This document shows, in pieces, positions 34,599 to 43,269 of a stretch of DNA of 64,000 bases. A model generated the notes under the pieces. That model searched no databases and was not told the origin of the DNA. It saw nothing but the letters and a program-made list of their open reading frames with translations. Origin of the DNA: G963702155 sp963702155 (lineage in GTDB: Bacteria > Pseudomonadota > Alphaproteobacteria > Micavibrionales > Micavibrionaceae); assembly GCA_963702155.1 (NCBI GenBank), contig OY969717.1:806001-870000 (forward strand). Direction: 5' to 3'. A program made the position numbers and the translations under genes. The stretch's first letter is position 1; each line of letters opens with the position of its first letter.

Positions 34599-35996
34599 TC
34601 AAAAATGAATGACTTTCCCATACGCATCCAGCACACTTTCATGCATCATCTCGGACAGCGTCGGATGCGGGAAAATTGTGTGCATCAGCTCGGCCTCGGT
34701 CGTCTCAAGTGTTTTTCCAACAACAAACCCTTGGATCAGCTCGGTCACTTCCGCGCCTATCATATGCGCGCCTAGTAATTCACCGCTTTTTTCATCAAAA
34801 ATCGTTTTAACCAAGCCTTCCGCCTCACCGAGGGCAATCGCTTTACCATTGCCTTGAAAGGGGAAGCGCCCGACTTTAATTTTATACCCCTGCTCCTTCG
34901 CCGCCGCCTCGGTTAAACCAACCGATGCCACCTGCGGATGACAATAAGTACAGCCCGGAATATTGGATTTATTCATCGGATGTACGTCCTTCAGGCCCGC
35001 AATTTTCTCAACGCAAATCACGCCTTCATGTGAAGCCTTATGCGCAAGCCATGGCGCACCGGTAACATCACCTATCGCATAAACGCCCTTTTCGCCCGTT
35101 TCCATCCATTCATTAGCAACAATGTGTCCGCGATCAACTTTGACTTTCGTATTTTCCAAACCGATATTCTCGGTATTGCCCGTAATACCGACCGCCATAA
35201 TAACTTTTTCAACTTCAACAGTTTCGGTCTTACCCTTGGACAATTCGATAGTCGCCTTGACACTATTCTTGGATTTATCAAGTTTTTTAACCATCCCGCC
35301 CGTGATAATTTTAATTCCCTGCTTTTCGAACGCTTTCTTCGCAAATTTCGAAATCTCTTCATCTTCGACAGGCAAAATGCGATCAACCACTTCAACAACG
35401 GTAACCTCCGCGCCCATAGTCCGGTAAAAACTCGCAAACTCAATCCCAATTGCACCAGAGCCAACAACCAAAATAGATTTCGGCATGGCGTCCGGCACCA
35501 TCGCCTCTTTATATGTCCAAACTTGATTGCCGTCCGGCTCAAGCCCCGGTAAAACACGCGCCTTAGCGCCCGTAGCTAAAATAATATGTTTTGCTGTCAG
35601 CTCTTCAACTTTTTTACCGTCTTTTTCAACCGTGATTTTACCCTTGCCTTGTAATTTACCCCAGCCATCAATGACGGTGACTTTATTTTTCTTCAATAAA
35701 TGCTGAACCCCTTTTGAAAGCTGCGATGCAACGCCGCGTGAACGCTCAACCACTTTCTTAATATCAAAGCTTATCTCTTTGACAGATAAGCCATAATCAT
35801 CCGCATTCTGCATAAGGTGGTAAACTTCACTGGACCGCAGAAGCGCCTTCGTCGGAATACAGCCCCAGTTCAAACAGATACCGCCCAAATGCTGCCCCTC
35901 AACCAAGGCAACTTTCATTTTAAGCTGCGCCGCACGAATAGCTGCAACATAACCGCCCGGTCCACCGCCGATTACAACAAGGTCATAAACACTCAT
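34599..35996 (-). CDS. lpdA: Dihydrolipoamide dehydrogenase (E3)
   Basis: This flavoprotein of 465 residues reoxidises dihydrolipoamide and reduces NAD+. FAD motif VIGGGPGGYVAAIRAA, redox disulfide GGICLNWGCIPTKALL, NAD motif VVGSGAIGIEFASF, and the C-terminal HPHPTLSEMMHE with the catalytic His are all present. I place the start at the ATG at 35994-35996, which has GGAG nine bases upstream and matches the family; a longer reading would extend into the upstream gene. It overlaps the end of the LOG-family gene by 14 bases. Confidence 0.95.
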   Translation of the reverse strand: MSVYDLVVIGGGPGGYVAAIRAAQLKMKVALVEGQHLGGICLNWGCIPTKALLRSSEVYHLMQNADDYGLSVKEISFDIKKVVERSRGVASQLSKGVQHLLKKNKVTVIDGWGKLQGKGKITVEKDGKKVEELTAKHIILATGAKARVLPGLEPDGNQVWTYKEAMVPDAMPKSILVVGSGAIGIEFASFYRTMGAEVTVVEVVDRILPVEDEEISKFAKKAFEKQGIKIITGGMVKKLDKSKNSVKATIELSKGKTETVEVEKVIMAVGITGNTENIGLENTKVKVDRGHIVANEWMETGEKGVYAIGDVTGAPWLAHKASHEGVICVEKIAGLKDVHPMNKSNIPGCTYCHPQVASVGLTEAAAKEQGYKIKVGRFPFQGNGKAIALGEAEGLVKTIFDEKSGELLGAHMIGAEVTELIQGFVVGKTLETTEAELMHTIFPHPTLSEMMHESVLDAYGKVIHF

Positions 35997-36549
35997 TTTT
36001 AACATCTCCATCAGTTCTGGTTTGAGAGCTAACATACTCCAAAAATTCTTTTACTTCTTCAATCGAATCTGTGCGGGTCACGCCTTCCGGAAAACGCTCA
36101 AACGCATGATCTGGCCCAAACAACAACATCGGTTTTTTATACATCAACGCAAGCGACGCCTCGTTTTCCGTCCCATGCGATCCGGGCAATATAATTACTG
36201 CATGAGAGCTCATAATATTTACAAGATTACGACTATAGGGCATAGAGTCACTTACCGCGCGTTTATCAAGCGGCGTTATAATCGGCAATTCAACATACGG
36301 GTTTGGAAATTCTTCGCGCGAAACCAAACCGCCTTTATAATTAGATGTTGGTAGTAAACCAATACAAAGCCCCGCACGGTCTTCAACATCTGTAAAGCCC
36401 TTGGCAACCTCAGTCATAACACCGCCACCACCACCCGTTAAAAGATGGTAGTCATGCGCCGCAATAAGCGCACCAAGCGGTTGCGCATACTCATTCCACG
36501 TATCCTCGTGCGATCCCATAACGCCAATAATCGGGTGTTTATCTATCAT
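35983..36549 (-). CDS. LOG/SLOG-family nucleotide-binding protein
   Basis: This 188-residue Rossmann-like protein has the family signatures IGVMGSHED, LTGGGGGVMTEVAKGF, and LPGSHGTENEASLAL, the last being a variant of the PGGxGTxxE motif. LOG homologues cleave cytokinin-type nucleotide phosphoribosides, and SLOG relatives bind nucleotide signals. It sits between pdhC and lpdA, 23 bases after pdhC and overlapping lpdA, so it is expressed with the pyruvate dehydrogenase complex. Its role there is unknown; a nucleotide-metabolite hydrolase or sensor is possible. Confidence 0.82.
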   Translation of the reverse strand: MIDKHPIIGVMGSHEDTWNEYAQPLGALIAAHDYHLLTGGGGGVMTEVAKGFTDVEDRAGLCIGLLPTSNYKGGLVSREEFPNPYVELPIITPLDKRAVSDSMPYSRNLVNIMSSHAVIILPGSHGTENEASLALMYKKPMLLFGPDHAFERFPEGVTRTDSIEEVKEFLEYVSSQTRTDGDVKNECL

Positions 36550-36572
36550 TTTTATTCCCCTTTGTTTAAGGG

Positions 36573-37865
36573 TTAAACCAACATTGAAACCGGATTTTCA
36601 ACAAACTTTTTGAAATACTGCAAATACGCAGCACCAACCGCCCCATCGACCGAGCGGTGATCAACAGATAATGTGCATTCCATAACGGTTCTAATCTCAA
36701 CTTGCCCGCCAATAACAACCGGCTTTTGAACGCCCGCGCCTACGGCGAGAATACAAGATTGAGGCGGGTTGATAATAGCTGAGAAGTTTTTAATGCCAAA
36801 CATCCCCAAATTGGAAACGGTAAAACTTCCACCTTGAAATTCCGTAGGCTTAAGCTTGCCGTCTTTCGCACGTCCGGCCAAATCCTTGACCTCTGCTGAT
36901 ATTTCGCGCAAACCTTTGTTTTCGGCAGCCTTAACAATCGGTGTCATCAAGCCATTTGGCGTTGCCACCGCAACCGATACATCGGCCTTCTCATATTGTA
37001 AAACCGCACCATCCGACCAAGAAACATTGGCCTCCGGATAGGCTTTAAGCGCCATCGCCGCCGCCTTCACGATAAAATCATTTACCGAAAGCTTGTACTC
37101 ACCATTGGCTTTCTCGTTAATTACCTTCCGCGCAGCAAGCAACCCATCCAATTCACATTCAATAGTAAGATAAAAATGCGGAATAGTTTGCTTGGATTCG
37201 GTCAAACGTTTGGCTGTAATCTTCTTAATATTGTTATTTGGAATTTCAGTGTAAGCCATGCCAAACGCATTCGCTTGCTTGCCCGCATCAATCGCTTCGG
37301 CTGATTTGCCAACGCCCGCTTTTTGAGCGCCCGGCTTTGCGTTTTCAACATCGGCTTTAACAATACGACTGCGTGGCCCTGAACCTTTAACAGATGATAG
37401 ATCCAGCCCTTTATCTGCCGCAATTCGCCGCGCCAAAGGCGATGCAAAGACCCGGTCGCTTTTAACACTTTTCTTATCATTCTGAGGGGACGCAGTAACC
37501 GAAGAATCTTTAGGTGTTCCCACTTTAGATTCTTCGCTCTGCTCAGAATGACCGGATTTTTTTTCATTTTGGGGAGTAGAATTATCACTACTTAAAAACC
37601 CGTCAATATCATCGGTGCTCTCGCCATCTTCTAAGAGCACAGCAATTACATTATTGACCGGAACATTTTCCGTACCTTCGGCAATAATGATTTTACCAAG
37701 CACACCTTCGTCAACGGCTTCAACTTCCATCGTTGCTTTGTCGGTTTCAATCTCGGCAATCACATCACCGGCTTCGACCGCATCACCTTCAGATTTAAGC
37801 CACTTGGCCAAATTCCCCTCGGTCATCGTTGGCGATAACGCCGGCATCGTTACTTTTATAGGCAT
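36573..37865 (-). CDS. pdhC: Dihydrolipoamide acetyltransferase (pyruvate dehydrogenase E2)
   Basis: This 430-residue E2 core protein has one lipoyl domain (residues 1-80, attachment Lys in ETDKATMEVEA), a linker, the peripheral-subunit-binding domain (ASPLARRIAADKGLDLSSV), and the acyltransferase core ending with DHRSVDGAVGAAYL (catalytic His). The linker contains an in-frame copy of a palindromic repeat, giving GHSEQSEESK and following residues. The lipoyl domain is almost identical to that of pdhB. It transfers acetyl groups from E1 to CoA. Confidence 0.96.
   Translation of the reverse strand: MPIKVTMPALSPTMTEGNLAKWLKSEGDAVEAGDVIAEIETDKATMEVEAVDEGVLGKIIIAEGTENVPVNNVIAVLLEDGESTDDIDGFLSSDNSTPQNEKKSGHSEQSEESKVGTPKDSSVTASPQNDKKSVKSDRVFASPLARRIAADKGLDLSSVKGSGPRSRIVKADVENAKPGAQKAGVGKSAEAIDAGKQANAFGMAYTEIPNNNIKKITAKRLTESKQTIPHFYLTIECELDGLLAARKVINEKANGEYKLSVNDFIVKAAAMALKAYPEANVSWSDGAVLQYEKADVSVAVATPNGLMTPIVKAAENKGLREISAEVKDLAGRAKDGKLKPTEFQGGSFTVSNLGMFGIKNFSAIINPPQSCILAVGAGVQKPVVIGGQVEIRTVMECTLSVDHRSVDGAVGAAYLQYFKKFVENPVSMLV
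37477..37551. repeat. Palindromic repeat inserted in the pdhC linker
   Basis: Outer arms TCATTCTGAG (37477-37486) and CTCAGAATGA (37542-37551) are perfect inverted copies, as are inner arms GAAGAATCT (37501-37509) and AGATTCTTC (37527-37535). The unit is 75 bases, an exact multiple of three, and stays in frame within pdhC. In pdhC's frame it reads GHSEQSEES; the opposite strand reads VILSRAKNL. Both are translations I recognise from a short palindrome scattered through many bacterial genomes. No second copy was noticed in this window. Confidence 0.85.
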
Positions 37866-37892
37866 TATAGTCCTTCCAAAACGCTTATATTT

Positions 37893-39329
37893 TTAATCCT
37901 GATAACAAACTTTTTTCACGGCCTGCACAATCTCATCCACTTGTGGCAACGCGAGAGCTTCCAAATTCGCAGCGTAGGGCAAAGGCACATCGGCCGCAGC
38001 CACGCGCACAAGCGGCGCATCCAGATAATCAAACGCATGCTCACCAATAAGGGCGGCAATCTCTGACCCAATACCAGAATACGCCCAGCCCTCTTCAACA
38101 CTGACAATACGGTTTGTCTTTTTGACCTATTCTAAAATTGTATAACGATCAAGCGGACGGATCGTACGCAAATTTATCACTTCCGCATCAATGCCTTGCT
38201 CTGCTAGCTTCTCTGCGGCCTCTAAAGATTTTCCAACCATAATCGAAAACGCAACAATGGTCACATCCGCGCCGCTTTGCTCAATCTTTGCGCGCCCGAT
38301 CGGAATAACAAAATCCTCATCCGTCGGCGCCTCAAAGGTCGAACCATACATCAGCTCGTGTTCCAAAAATACAACCGGATTAGGGTCACGGATCGCGGCT
38401 TTTAATAACCCCTTCGCATCCGCCGCATTCCAAGGCGCAACCACCTTTAACCCCGGAACGTGTGCATACCAGCTCGCATAACACTGCGAGTGCTGCGCTC
38501 CTACGCGTGACGCCGCACCATTCGGCCCGCGGAATACAATCGGACAGCCCAATTTCCCGCCTGCCATATAAAGCGTTTTTGCGGCAGAATTAATAATATG
38601 ATCAATGGCTTGCATTGCAAAGTTAAACGTCATGAATTCAACAATTGGCTTTAACCCATTCATTGCCGATCCAACGGCCAAACCTGCAAACCCATGCTCC
38701 GTTATTGGAGTATCAATGACCCGTTTATCACCAAACTCATCAAGCAATCCTTGGGAAACCTTGTAAGCGCCCTGATACTCAGCAACCTCTTCACCCATAA
38801 GATAAACATCTTCATCTTTACGCATTTCTTCCGCCATCGCATCACGAAGCGCCTCACGTACTGTAATCTCGACCGTATCTGTAAAGGCGGCCTCATCAAA
38901 TGGCGGCGGCGGCATGATAACACCTTGCGCATACAAAATATCACGATTTTCAATCGCTTCACCTTCGCTTTGTTCGGCTACCTCATACGAAACAGGCGCG
39001 GAGTCGCTGGCACCCTTATCTTCGGTAGCATCAGAGGAAGATGCACCGCTACTCATAGCTTCCATATCAATATCATCTGCGCTCTCGCCATCTTCTAAAA
39101 GCACAGCGATCACATCATTAACCGCAACATTTTCCGTCCCCTCGGCAACCACTATTTTGCCAAGCACGCCCTCATCCACGGCTTCAACTTCCATAGTCGC
39201 CTTATCAGTTTCAATTTCGGCAATCACATCGCCTGCTTCAACGGAATCCCCCTCGGACTTAAGCCATTTGGCCAAATTCCCTTCGGTCATAGTCGGCGAT
39301 AAAGCAGGCATTAAAATTGGTGTAGGCAT
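37893..39329 (-). CDS. pdhB: Pyruvate dehydrogenase E1 beta with N-terminal lipoyl domain, in-frame TAG
   Basis: The reading frame gives 400 residues and then TAG at 38127-38129. It continues without a frame change for 77 further codons (VKKTNRIVSVEEGWAYSG ... VKKVCYQD) to TAA at 37893, exactly the normal E1-beta C-terminus. Residues 1-80 are a lipoyl domain (ETDKATMEVEA), then a Ser/Ala/Glu-rich linker, then the transketolase-like domain (REALRDAMAEEM, GEEVAEYQGAYKVSQGL, EHGFAGLAVGSAMNG). The expected residue at the stop is usually serine, one base from TAG. Without the tail the subunit would probably not assemble. Sequence error, mutation or readthrough are the options. Confidence 0.92.
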
Positions 39330-39356
39330 ATTAAATACTCGTCTATTTCAAAAATA

Positions 39357-40393
39357 TTATTGGGTTTCTTCTACCGGCTTAAGAACATCAGTCCATAAAT
39401 CTTCCGGCGGCGGCTCTGGTGTTTCTTTTGCAAACTCGACCACATCTTTCATCCATTCCTTAATCTCTTGATCAATAGGCTTAAGCTCTTCATCACTCAT
39501 ACCCGCCTCATTCACCATGTACTTTTTCAAATTAATGATCGGATCTTTATTATCTTTAAAATCGGTAAGCTCTTCTTTCGTGCGGTATTTCGCCGGATCA
39601 GACATAGAGTGACCACGGATAACGATACGTCATCGCTTCTAAAATATATGGCCCATTGCCGGAGCGCACATAATCGAGAGCTTGCCGCGCTGCCGCCTGC
39701 ATGGTCAAAACGTCCATGCCATCAACCTGCTCACCCGGAATACCATATCCCTCACCGCGGCGATAAAGCTGCCCTGCGGATGAGCGCGCAACACTTGTTC
39801 CCATACCATACTGGTTGTTTTCAATTACAAACAAAACAGGCAAATCCCAAAGCGCCGCCATATTATAACATTCTGCCACCTGCCCCTGATTAGCAGAACC
39901 ATCACCCATATAAGAAATAGCAACACCGCCATCGCCTTTATATTTGTGGGCAAACGCCAAGCCCAGTACCAATCGCCGTGCTCGCGCCGACAATACCGTG
40001 ACCGCCAAAAAACTTTTTCTCTAATGAAAACATATGCATCGAACCGCCCTTACCGCGCGAATATCCGGCCTCACGCCCCGTAAGCTCCGCCATAATCCCT
40101 TTCGGATCCATCCCACACGCAAGCATATGCGCATGATCACGGTATGTCGTTACGACGGTATCCTGCTCTTCCTGAACGGATTGAATACCCGTAACAACGG
40201 CCTCTTGCCCGATATAAAGGTGACAAAACCCACCAATCAAACCCATACCGTAGAGCTGCCCCGCCTTTTCTTCAAAACGGCGAATAAGCAACATCTCACG
40301 ATAAAGCTTTTTTAACTCCTCGGCAGACGGGTCGGGTTTTGTATTGGAAACAGACTTCAAATTGGATTTTTTACTCGGTTTGGACTTTGCCAC
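39357..40393 (-). CDS. pdhA: Pyruvate dehydrogenase E1 alpha, interrupted by two frameshifts
   Basis: Three overlapping frames join into one E1-alpha subunit if one extra G near 39957 and one extra C near 39617 are removed. Restored junctions read IGTGLAFAHKYKG and TYRYRGHSMSDPAKY, both matching the family. The N-terminus has a basic, disordered leader, then RRFEEKAGQLYGMG and GFCHLYIGQEA. The thiamine-diphosphate motif is GDGSANQGQVAECYN to ENNQYGMGTS. The phosphorylation-loop-type segment RGHSMSDP is present after repair. It is the first gene of the pdhA-pdhB-pdhC operon. Two frameshifts in one central gene point to assembly errors. Confidence 0.92.
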
Positions 40394-40488
40394 AAAAGAA
40401 ACTCCTAAAGCTTGATATCAGCAAATGATTCTATTTGAATAAAGAAACAATAGTTCTTTGCTACAATATTTTAAACTTTAAAACCAGC

Positions 40489-40509
40489 AAAAACCGCACA
40501 TTTGTGCGG
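40489..40509 (-). terminator. Intrinsic terminator after ftsB
   Basis: On the minus strand CCGCAC and GTGCGG (plus-strand positions 40494-40499 and 40504-40509) form a tight hairpin followed by TTTTT. It lies about 90 bases after the ftsB stop and before pdhA, so it separates ftsB from the pdh operon, which then needs its own promoter in the 100 bases that follow. Confidence 0.75.
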
Positions 40510-40598
40510 CGCAACAACGAATTTAGACTGATTCCATGTCGTTTATTTCAAAATAAAAGAAAATTTGGAAAATATATTTCCCAAGCACAAACTGTGAT

Positions 40599-40913
40599 TT
40601 AACGACTAAATACAACTGCAACTTCATCTGGGGCGGCATAACCCAATACAAATCGAACGCGCTCCTCCAAAAGATCACGATCAAGAGATGATGGCCGTAA
40701 CATTGTCACTCGTTTTTCTAATACAGCGCGCTGCTTTTTCATTGCCGCTTTTTCTTGCGACATTGTTTCAATTTTGGCACTTAAAATATTGTAGCGTGAC
40801 AAACTTCGCTCCCCTTGCACACCATGATACACAAAGTAAAAACACAAAAATAAACCGATCGTTACAATCAAGTTGCGCTTAACAAAATAACGGTGCGTTA
40901 AAAAAGAGTTCAT
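40599..40913 (-). CDS. ftsB: Septum formation initiator FtsB/DivIC family
   Basis: This 104-residue bitopic protein has one membrane segment at about residues 12-30 (NLIVTIGLFLCFYFVYHG), followed by a coiled coil (SRYNILSAKIETMSQEKAAMKKQRAVLEKR shortened) and a short tail with LDRDLLEERVRFVLGYA. FtsB bridges FtsL and FtsQ in the divisome. The pdhA-ftsB-eno neighbourhood is conserved in alphaproteobacteria. A terminator lies downstream. Confidence 0.88.
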   Translation of the reverse strand: MNSFLTHRYFVKRNLIVTIGLFLCFYFVYHGVQGERSLSRYNILSAKIETMSQEKAAMKKQRAVLEKRVTMLRPSSLDRDLLEERVRFVLGYAAPDEVAVVFSR

Positions 40914-41114
40914 AACCTATAGAATCACAACCGATTCGCTAGGTCAAACAAAATATCTATAAGAGTCAAGTACTTAATGAGTACAAACTAAGAACATTCA
41001 CAAAAAAATACAGTTTTCAAATAATAATAATAAAAAAGTTATGCGGCTTTACAAGCTCTGGCATGCAAAATCCTAGCTAGGTAAACTTTCAAATTTTTAT
41101 CAATTTAAATATTT

Positions 41115-41843
41115 TTACGTATCCAGATTTGGCAAATTCATATTATTACCTTTAGAAAATTCGCTACGTCGATTTGAAATAGTTTTATCAATATCTTTTA
41201 TACTCCTTTTAGCTTTCCAACCATTAAATAATCCGTAAGTAGCTATACCTGCAAATGCAAATCCTACGAACATCGCTGAAACGTCAATAAGATTATCTAT
41301 ACTCTTTTTTTCCTTAAACAAATTCGCTGCACTCTCCTCTACTTTTGCTGAATCAAGCGTTATTGTCATACTCTCATGAGGAACAATCGCGTTCAAATCA
41401 ACAATTCCATTATCAAAACCATTATTCATCGCATGATTATATATTGCTTTTAAACTATCCTGAAAAACCTCATCTGGAATTACAATCTGAAGCATCTCTT
41501 CAGCAAGTTGCTCATCAATTACTTGATTTCGATATTGCGCAAGCAAAGCCGCATCACTTATTTCAGGCTCAGCGTCCGGATTAAAGGGCGCCGCTAAATT
41601 ATAAATAAGTGCTAGCTCTCCCATCAAGAGAGCAGCTGAAGCAGATCCAACTGTAAAATTCTCAATCTTTTTTTCTGCCCAATAAGCCTTACGATCTTCC
41701 AATTCTATATCAGAGTAAATTTGAATACTTTCAAAATATGTTTTTCTCAGTGAGTGAGAAATAGAAACAGAAATAAGCCCCCTATCCTCAAGTGGTAAAG
41801 AATTATTATCACTATTTTCAAGGTTATGGTCTTGTTCAGGCAT
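41115..41843 (-). CDS. Unknown two-membrane-segment protein
   Basis: This 242-residue protein matches no family I recognise. Residues 1-60 are polar and acidic. Membrane segments lie at about 64-83 (VGSASAALLMGELALIYNLA) and 186-209 (IDVSAMFVGFAFAGIATYG), enclosing about 100 mainly acidic residues; the short C-terminus is basic (KAKRSIKDIDKTISNRR). The charge pattern suggests both ends in the cytoplasm and the central loop in the periplasm. It interrupts the conserved ftsB-eno order, is preceded by the eno terminator and has about 200 non-coding bases on its other side, so it is probably its own transcription unit. Confidence 0.6.
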   Translation of the reverse strand: MPEQDHNLENSDNNSLPLEDRGLISVSISHSLRKTYFESIQIYSDIELEDRKAYWAEKKIENFTVGSASAALLMGELALIYNLAAPFNPDAEPEISDAALLAQYRNQVIDEQLAEEMLQIVIPDEVFQDSLKAIYNHAMNNGFDNGIVDLNAIVPHESMTITLDSAKVEESAANLFKEKKSIDNLIDVSAMFVGFAFAGIATYGLFNGWKAKRSIKDIDKTISNRRSEFSKGNNMNLPNLDT

Positions 41844-41908
41844 AAAAAATCTTCAATTAAAATGGTTAAGTCATTACATAACTTAAAAAAATACATAAGA
41901 TATGTCAA

Positions 41909-41940
41909 TAAAAAGCCCGGTTCGAAAACCGGCCTTTAAA
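41909..41940 (-). terminator. Intrinsic terminator after eno
   Basis: CCGGTT (41917-41922) and AACCGG (41927-41932) form a hairpin with a CGAA loop. On the minus strand it is followed by CTTTTTATT. It lies just beyond the eno stop codon and ends the kdsA-eno transcript before the orphan gene. Confidence 0.8.
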
Positions 41941-41955
41941 AAAATCGTTTAAAAC

Positions 41956-43269
41956 CTATGCTGCCTTTTTATTGGCAATAATATTGTTTAAAGGCGCGCG
42001 CAAAAAACCAGACCCTTCATAACGCGCAGTCGGCCCAAGCAATTCTTCGATACGCAATAATTGGTTGTATTTTGCAACACGATCAGAACGTGATAAAGAC
42101 CCAGTTTTTATTTGCCCCGCATTAGTAGCAACAGCTAGATCAGCAATAGTAGAATCTTCTGTCTCGCCAGAACGATGCGAAAGCACCACACCAAATCCGG
42201 CCTTCTTCGCCATTTCAATGGCTTCCAAAGTTTCGGTTAGCGTACCGATCTGATTAACTTTAATAAGAATGGCGTTTCCGGCCTTCTCTTCAATGCCACG
42301 CTTCAACCGTTTTGAGTTTGTAACATACAAGTCATCGCCAACCATCTGAACGGTATCACCAAGCGCAGAAGTAAGCGCGCTCCAGCCCTCCCAATCATCT
42401 TCATCAAGACCATCTTCAATCGATACAATAGGATATCTTGCACATAAATCTTCGTAATATCGAACCATACCAAGGGAATCAAGCATCTTGCCCTCCCCCG
42501 CCAAATGATATTGACCATCCTTATAAAATTCTGTTGATGCAGAATCCAGCGCAATCCCGATCTCTTCACCTGGCTTATATCCAGCCGCTTCAATCGACTT
42601 CATAATATAATCCAGCGCCTCTTCCGAAGATTTAACGGATGGCGCAAACCCGCCCTCATCACCAACATTGGTATTAAGACCAGCAGAAGATAACTCTTTT
42701 TTTAAGGCATGAAAAATCTCCGCGCCTGCGCGCAAGCCTTCGCTAAAACTCTCCGCCGTCAAAGGCATAATCATAAATTCCTGAATATCGACAGGGTTAT
42801 CCGCATGCGCGCCGCCATTAATAATATTCATCATTGGAGTCGGTAATGTATGTGCAAATGTTCCTCCAATGTATCGATATAAAGGCATGTCCAATTCTTC
42901 CGCCATGGCCTTAGCCGTTGCAAGCGATACGCCCAAAATAGCATTTGCGCCTAAACGGCTTTTATTTTCTGTACCGTCCAGCTCAATCATAATTTGGTCA
43001 AGATACATTTGCTCCTCAGCATCCAAACCGCCAACAGCATCTGCAATCTCCGTATTGACATGATGAACGGCTTTCTCAACACCCTTGCCAAGATAAACAT
43101 CCTTCTTACCATCACGAAGTTCAACCGCCTCATATGCGCCCGTCGATGCACCCGATGGGACAGCCGCACGCCCCATTGCACCACTTTCTAAAGTCACATC
43201 AACTTCTACTGTCGGATTCCCGCGACTGTCTAAAATTTGCCGTGCGTGTACATCTATAATTGCCGTCAT
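41956..43269 (-). CDS. eno: Enolase
   Basis: This 437-residue glycolytic enzyme converts 2-phosphoglycerate to phosphoenolpyruvate. It has GNPTVEVDVTLESG, the catalytic Glu in NVGDEGGFAPS, metal-binding IEDGLDEDDW and VGDDLYVTN, ILIKVNQIGTLTETL with the catalytic Lys, and SHRSGETEDSTIADLAV. Its ATG overlaps the kdsA stop by one base (TAATG), so the two genes are translationally coupled. Confidence 0.98.
   Translation of the reverse strand: MTAIIDVHARQILDSRGNPTVEVDVTLESGAMGRAAVPSGASTGAYEAVELRDGKKDVYLGKGVEKAVHHVNTEIADAVGGLDAEEQMYLDQIMIELDGTENKSRLGANAILGVSLATAKAMAEELDMPLYRYIGGTFAHTLPTPMMNIINGGAHADNPVDIQEFMIMPLTAESFSEGLRAGAEIFHALKKELSSAGLNTNVGDEGGFAPSVKSSEEALDYIMKSIEAAGYKPGEEIGIALDSASTEFYKDGQYHLAGEGKMLDSLGMVRYYEDLCARYPIVSIEDGLDEDDWEGWSALTSALGDTVQMVGDDLYVTNSKRLKRGIEEKAGNAILIKVNQIGTLTETLEAIEMAKKAGFGVVLSHRSGETEDSTIADLAVATNAGQIKTGSLSRSDRVAKYNQLLRIEELLGPTARYEGSGFLRAPLNNIIANKKAA

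Noticed and set aside
35040..35557. Long ORFs on both strands inside lpdA (about 160-170 codons)
   Set aside because: They are shadows of the conserved lpdA frame with low-complexity, basic translations and no motifs.
37202..37588. 128-codon ORF opposite-frame in pdhC with VILSRAKNL
   Set aside because: It is the antisense-like alternative frame of the palindromic repeat within pdhC, not a gene.
37916..38107. 63-codon minus-strand ORF after pdhB
   Set aside because: It is an out-of-frame shadow of the pdhB C-terminal tail that continues in frame after the TAG.
39598..40008. Separate small gene in the middle of pdhA
   Set aside because: Its sequence is the middle of E1 alpha; both ends join neighbours after removing one base each.
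40961..40990. GTACT/AGTAC hairpin and CTAGCTAG palindrome between ftsB and the orphan gene
   Set aside because: Short AT-rich repeats without a T-run or promoter context; expected by chance in such sequence.
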